Source: Musa acuminata AAA Group (taxonomy: Eukaryota > Streptophyta > Magnoliopsida > Zingiberales > Musaceae). Taken from it: a stretch of 64,000 nucleotides of DNA. A model generated the notes under the pieces. The model was given only the letters and a program-made list of their open reading frames with translations, did no database searches and was not told where the DNA came from. Position 1 is the first letter of the stretch. The number at the start of each line of letters is the position of its first letter. Position numbers and translations under genes: made by a program. The DNA lies in the NCBI RefSeq assembly GCF_036884655.1, contig NC_088355.1:17281501-17345500 (forward strand), given 5' to 3'. Positions 60,182 through 64,000 of this stretch are shown piece by piece.

Positions 60182-61674
60182 TGTTGGGAAATCATGGGGG
60201 CGACATCATATGCGCAGCGGAAGAACAAGAAAACAAAAATCCCCGATTCCCAAAAAGATGTTCGTCGTCGTGCGAAGATTGGTGCGCAAAAAATCCGCAA
60301 AACACAAAACTGCGTATAGAGATTGTGTTACCTAGGGAGATCGTATATCCCTGTTTCCTTGCAGATCCTTAGGAGAGGGTGAAGGAGGTCAAGCGTCCTC
60401 CTCTCTAGCGGTGATCCACACAGCAGGGTTGCGATGACGCTCCTCAAAACTCCAGGCCTACTCTGAGGTGGAGAGGGAGAGGAGAATAGGAAGGGCAAGT
60501 AAAGACTCTAGCATATGAGGCTGTGAATCCCTCCTATTTATAGAGATCCCGTGTCAAACCCTAATGAGTCCTTCCCTAGTGGGTATTGGATCTGCATCCA
60601 ATAAGACAAGGGCTCCGTCGGATATCTCATATCCGAACCTCTACTCATCGCAATGCCTACCATATATGTGTGACCCTCTAGGGCCAATATCGAGCTGGCC
60701 GTGAGTCATACCTGTCAGAACTCCTTCTAACTTAGTAAATTATTATCTCTGTAATAATTCACTCGACTTATCGACTACGGACGTACTAGGCCACTACGCC
60801 GTAGTCCACAGACGATACAGGGGAATCCAATCCATTGGACCTGTCTGTCCTCAGTTACCATGTACATATAGTCCCTCATCCATCTAATATCCCAGAGACC
60901 GTATATCGAGCATGGTGCTGTCAGACCCATACGGTTTCTACTCAAGTCTCGCTCTAATCAGATTCTCCCGGAGAACTCTTTCTCTCTCAACCCGAATGAC
61001 CCTGGCCAGGGATTTGTCTGAGCAAGAACACATGAGATATTCCTCTCATGACACCGAGAGTGGATGATCCTCTGTCGACACTCAATAGCCCTCGTAAGAT
61101 CGACTACCACTCCCAATGACCAACTGTACTAGATCTGGGACAGCCAAACCTATGAGTCTGGTATCAAAGAGTGGAGCACTCATACAGGACATCCTTGGTG
61201 TCTCAAGTCTAAGGACCAGATACACCACTAGGACTACGGAATCGCTGTCTGACAATAAGGCATCATTAACCATCCAGCATTCCGTAAGCGGATCAATCAG
61301 TGAACTCATTCTCCAATGAGCACCTGTACTGTATCCCTAGTGTCCCTACACGAGCAGCTATGAGACCAACTGCATCCATCATATGGACGGGTATACAGCA
61401 CACTAGTCTATCCGGTTATCACGATGTCCCTCTCGAGTAACCTATGACCGGGATTATTTAGGATATGTGTTTAAAGGTGAATCGATCTCATTATTGTGAT
61501 CTCATCACGATCCGATTCCCATTGCACAAATCCAAGGACATCACAATATATATATGCATTTATGCAATAGTTATAAAGTGATATACACCAAAATATAATA
61601 AGCAAAAAGATTCTGTATCAAGTCACACGTGCCATCACTCACGTGATTGGCTTGCTGGGCACCTATGACTAGCA
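60182..61674 (-). repeat. Copia 3' LTR (1493 bp)
   Basis: Complete LTR with TG...CA ends and a TATA box on the minus strand (60535-60542). It is the best-preserved copy of the family in the window and the reference used to define the ends of the other copies. Confidence 0.85.
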
Positions 61675-61688
61675 ATCTCACACTTGAC

Positions 61689-64000
61689 CTAAAGCCAATC
61701 ACCTATGCGTCTGATCTCCATCAGACTCCTATGACGCTCAAAGACAATCTGAGACAACGGCTTTGTCAGTGGATCTGCAATGTTATCTTCGGATGGAACT
61801 CTTTCCATTGCTACATCTCCTCGGGTTACGATCTCTCTGATAAGCTGGAACCTCCTCAGAACACTTCTGATGAGACTCGGGTTCCCTTATTTGAGTAATC
61901 GCCCCATAGTTGTCGCAATATAAGGAAGTCGACTTCTCACTATTCGGAACAACTCCCAAATCTGTGATGAACATCTTCACCCAGACTCCCTCCTTTGCTG
62001 CATCTGATGCAGCAATGTACTCCGCCTCTATGGTCGAGTCAGCAGTAGTATCTTGCTTGGAACTCTTCCAGCACACTGCTCCTCCATTAAAGGTGTACAC
62101 ATACCCTGAATTCGACTTGCTATCATCGACATCAGAATGAAAACTTGAGTCAGTGTAGCCTTCAACCTTAAGGCTATTACCTCCATATACTAGTAAAAGA
62201 TCCTTAGTCCTTCTCAAGTACTTAAGGATATACTTTACTGCTTTCCAGTGCTCCAAGCCTGGATCCGCCTGATACCTGCTCGTGACACTCAGAGCATGCG
62301 CTATATCAGGCCTAGTACATAGCATGGCATACATGATAGACCCTATTGCTGAGGCATAAGGTATCATATCCATGTTCGCCATTTCTTCTGGAGTCTTTGG
62401 AGACATACTCGTAGAAAGCGATATCTCATGTCTCATCGGTATGAGACCTCTCTTGGAATTTTCCATGCCAAACCTTTTGATAATAGTTTCTATGTACCTG
62501 GATTGGGACAAGCCAAGCATCCTCTTGGATCTATTTCTATAGATTCTAATCCCCAAGATATAAGATGCTTCCCCTAAGTCCTTCATGGAGAAGTGTCTAG
62601 ATAACCAAGTCTTTACTGTGGATAACATTCCTATGTCATTCCCAATGATGAGGATGTCATCCACATATAACACCAAAAATGTGATAGTGCTCCCACTTAC
62701 CTTTCTGTATACACAAGGCTCATCTTCGTTCTTAACGAAGTCATAAGATCTGATTGCCTCATCAAATCTTATGTTCCAACTTCGGGAAGCTTGCTTTAGT
62801 CCATAAATGGATCTAAGCAACCTACACACCTTATCTGGGCAGTTCTTGGACACGAATCCCTCATGTTGCATCATATACACCTCCTCCTCGAGGTTCCCAT
62901 TGAGGAATGCGGTTTTCACATCCATCTGCCAGATCTCATAATCATAGTGTGCTGCAATAGCCAATAGAATTCTGATGGATTTTAGCATTGCTACGAGTAA
63001 GAAAGTTTCGTCGTAGTCAACACCTTGCCTTTGACGATACCCCTTAGCCACTAGCCTTGCTTTATAGGTCTCTACCTTTCCATCTACTCCGATCTTTTTC
63101 TTAAAGATCCACTTGCAACCGATGGGTACAATACCTTCGGGCGCATCAACTAGGTTCCAAACCTTATTGGAGTACATATAATCCATCTCAGAATTCATGG
63201 CTTCTTTCCACTTCCCGGAGTCTATACTCATAATAGCCTCCTCGTAGGTCTGAGGATCAATATCCTCTACATCCTCTGCTCTAATATGTCCCACATATCT
63301 CTCAGGAGGATGGGATACTCTATCAGACCTGCGTAAAGTTGATACTTGTGTATTAGGTACATGAACAGACTCGGGCTGTAGAGTGGTGCTTGAGCTTGGT
63401 TCTCCAACCTCGCTCAATTCTATCATTCTCCCACTGTCTCCTTCAAGAATGTGTTCCTACTCAAGGAACACTGCTCTCTTAGCTACAAAGACCTTTTGGT
63501 CCTCGAGATGATAGAAATAATACCCACAAGTTTCCTTGGGGTATCCCACAAATTTGCATCGCTCTTTCCTTAATTCTAACTTATCGGGGTTGTGTTTTCT
63601 AACATGGGCAGGACAGCCCCAAATCTTAACAACCTTAAGATCAGGCTTCTTCCCTTTCCATATCTCATATGGTGTAGACACTACCGACTTAGTTGGAACT
63701 CTGTTCAGAAGGTAAGCTGCGGTTTCTAGGGCATATCCCTAGAATGAGATGAGTAGGTCAGCAAAACTCATCATGGACCGTACCATATCTAATAATGTAC
63801 GATTTCTCCTTTCAGAGACACCATTGAGCTGAGGTGTATAAGGAGGTGTCCATTGGGATAATATCCCATGGTTCTTGAGGAACTAAGTAAACTCTGTACT
63901 TAAGTATTCACCTCCTCGATCTGATCGAAGAGTTTTGATACTCTTTCCAGTCTGGTTCTCCACCTTATTCTTATACTCTCTGAATTTCTCAAAGGCCTCG
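61689..64000 (-). pseudogene. Copia integrase-RT-RNase H, partial, with stops and a C-terminal frameshift
   Basis: The longest uninterrupted part is 61783-63426 (547 codons). Order on the minus strand: integrase core end (RSDRGGEY near 63930, NGVSERRNRT), integrase C-terminus (WGCPAHVRKHNPDKLE near 63620), RT (MDVKTAFLNGNLEEEVYM; YVDD at 62656-62667) and RNase H (EAEYIAAS near 62000). Stops occur near 63883, 63736 and 63460. Near 61875 a small deletion shifts the frame after SHQK, so the last roughly 60 residues are out of frame. Confidence 0.9.

Larger units (their letters stand above)
60182..64000 (-). mobile_element. Ty1/copia element, reverse orientation, runs off the window
   Basis: The 3' LTR (60182-61674) reads TGCTAGTCATAGG from 61674 and ends TTTCCCAACA at 60182 on the minus strand. 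The purine tract 'aagtgtgagat' abuts it. The polyprotein is read leftward from 64000. The 5' LTR, gag and protease are outside the window. It is the same family as the deleted element 31125-39179 and the LTR at 29592. Confidence 0.88.

Overview
The window is nuclear plant DNA. It holds two intron-bearing plant genes with GT/GC...AG introns, surrounded by Ty1/copia and Ty3/gypsy LTR retrotransposons. The very long SIRE/Maximus-type copia LTRs, the GC-rich second exon of the receptor kinase and the overall element mix suggest a monocot, possibly a Zingiberales/banana-type genome. That placement is an impression from sequence style, not from a search.

Layout. (1) 1-4534: the 3' end of a SIRE-type copia element. 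Its 3' LTR is split by a 2286-bp solo LTR (814-3099) flanked by the target duplication GGATT. (2) 4535-6143: an AT-rich stretch, a GC-rich tract and a reverse-oriented LTR with a tRNA-Met-like primer site; this is probably a non-autonomous element. (3) 6660-11450: an intact three-exon actin-depolymerizing factor (ADF/cofilin) gene on the + strand, with a 2.5-kb T-rich first intron. (4) 14341-27298: an intact 24-exon gene for a leucine-rich-repeat/malectin receptor-like kinase of the LRR-VIII-2 type. The exons join in frame to 1043 codons. The first intron is GC-AG, and intron 2 carries a triplicated CT-rich unit. (5) 28560-29591: two short tandem arrays in otherwise unrecognised DNA. (6) 29592-41280: nested transposons, made up of a copia LTR, a copia element with most of its interior deleted, a defective gypsy element (31203-36515, minus) inserted into that copia's 5' LTR, and a reverse SIRE LTR with its 3' internal tail. 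(7) 41281-58453: three islands of organelle-like DNA, possibly a nuclear mitochondrial insert, split by a + strand copia element (43696-49677) and a - strand copia element (50611-55940). (8) 58454-60181: LTR, primer site and non-coding leader of an unidentified LTR element, ending where the LTR of a fourth copia element begins (60182-64000, minus; it runs off the window).

The two host genes are independent and both transcribed rightward: one is cytoskeletal, the other a plasma-membrane receptor. Everything else is transposon or unrecognised DNA. No rRNA, tRNA, CRISPR or prokaryotic feature is seen, and I see no convincing undescribed multi-gene system. The more unusual items are the GC-AG intron, the repeat-borne decoy splice acceptors in intron 2, the nested insertions with recoverable target duplications, and premature stop codons in the copia elements that mostly look like methylcytosine decay at unshifted frames.
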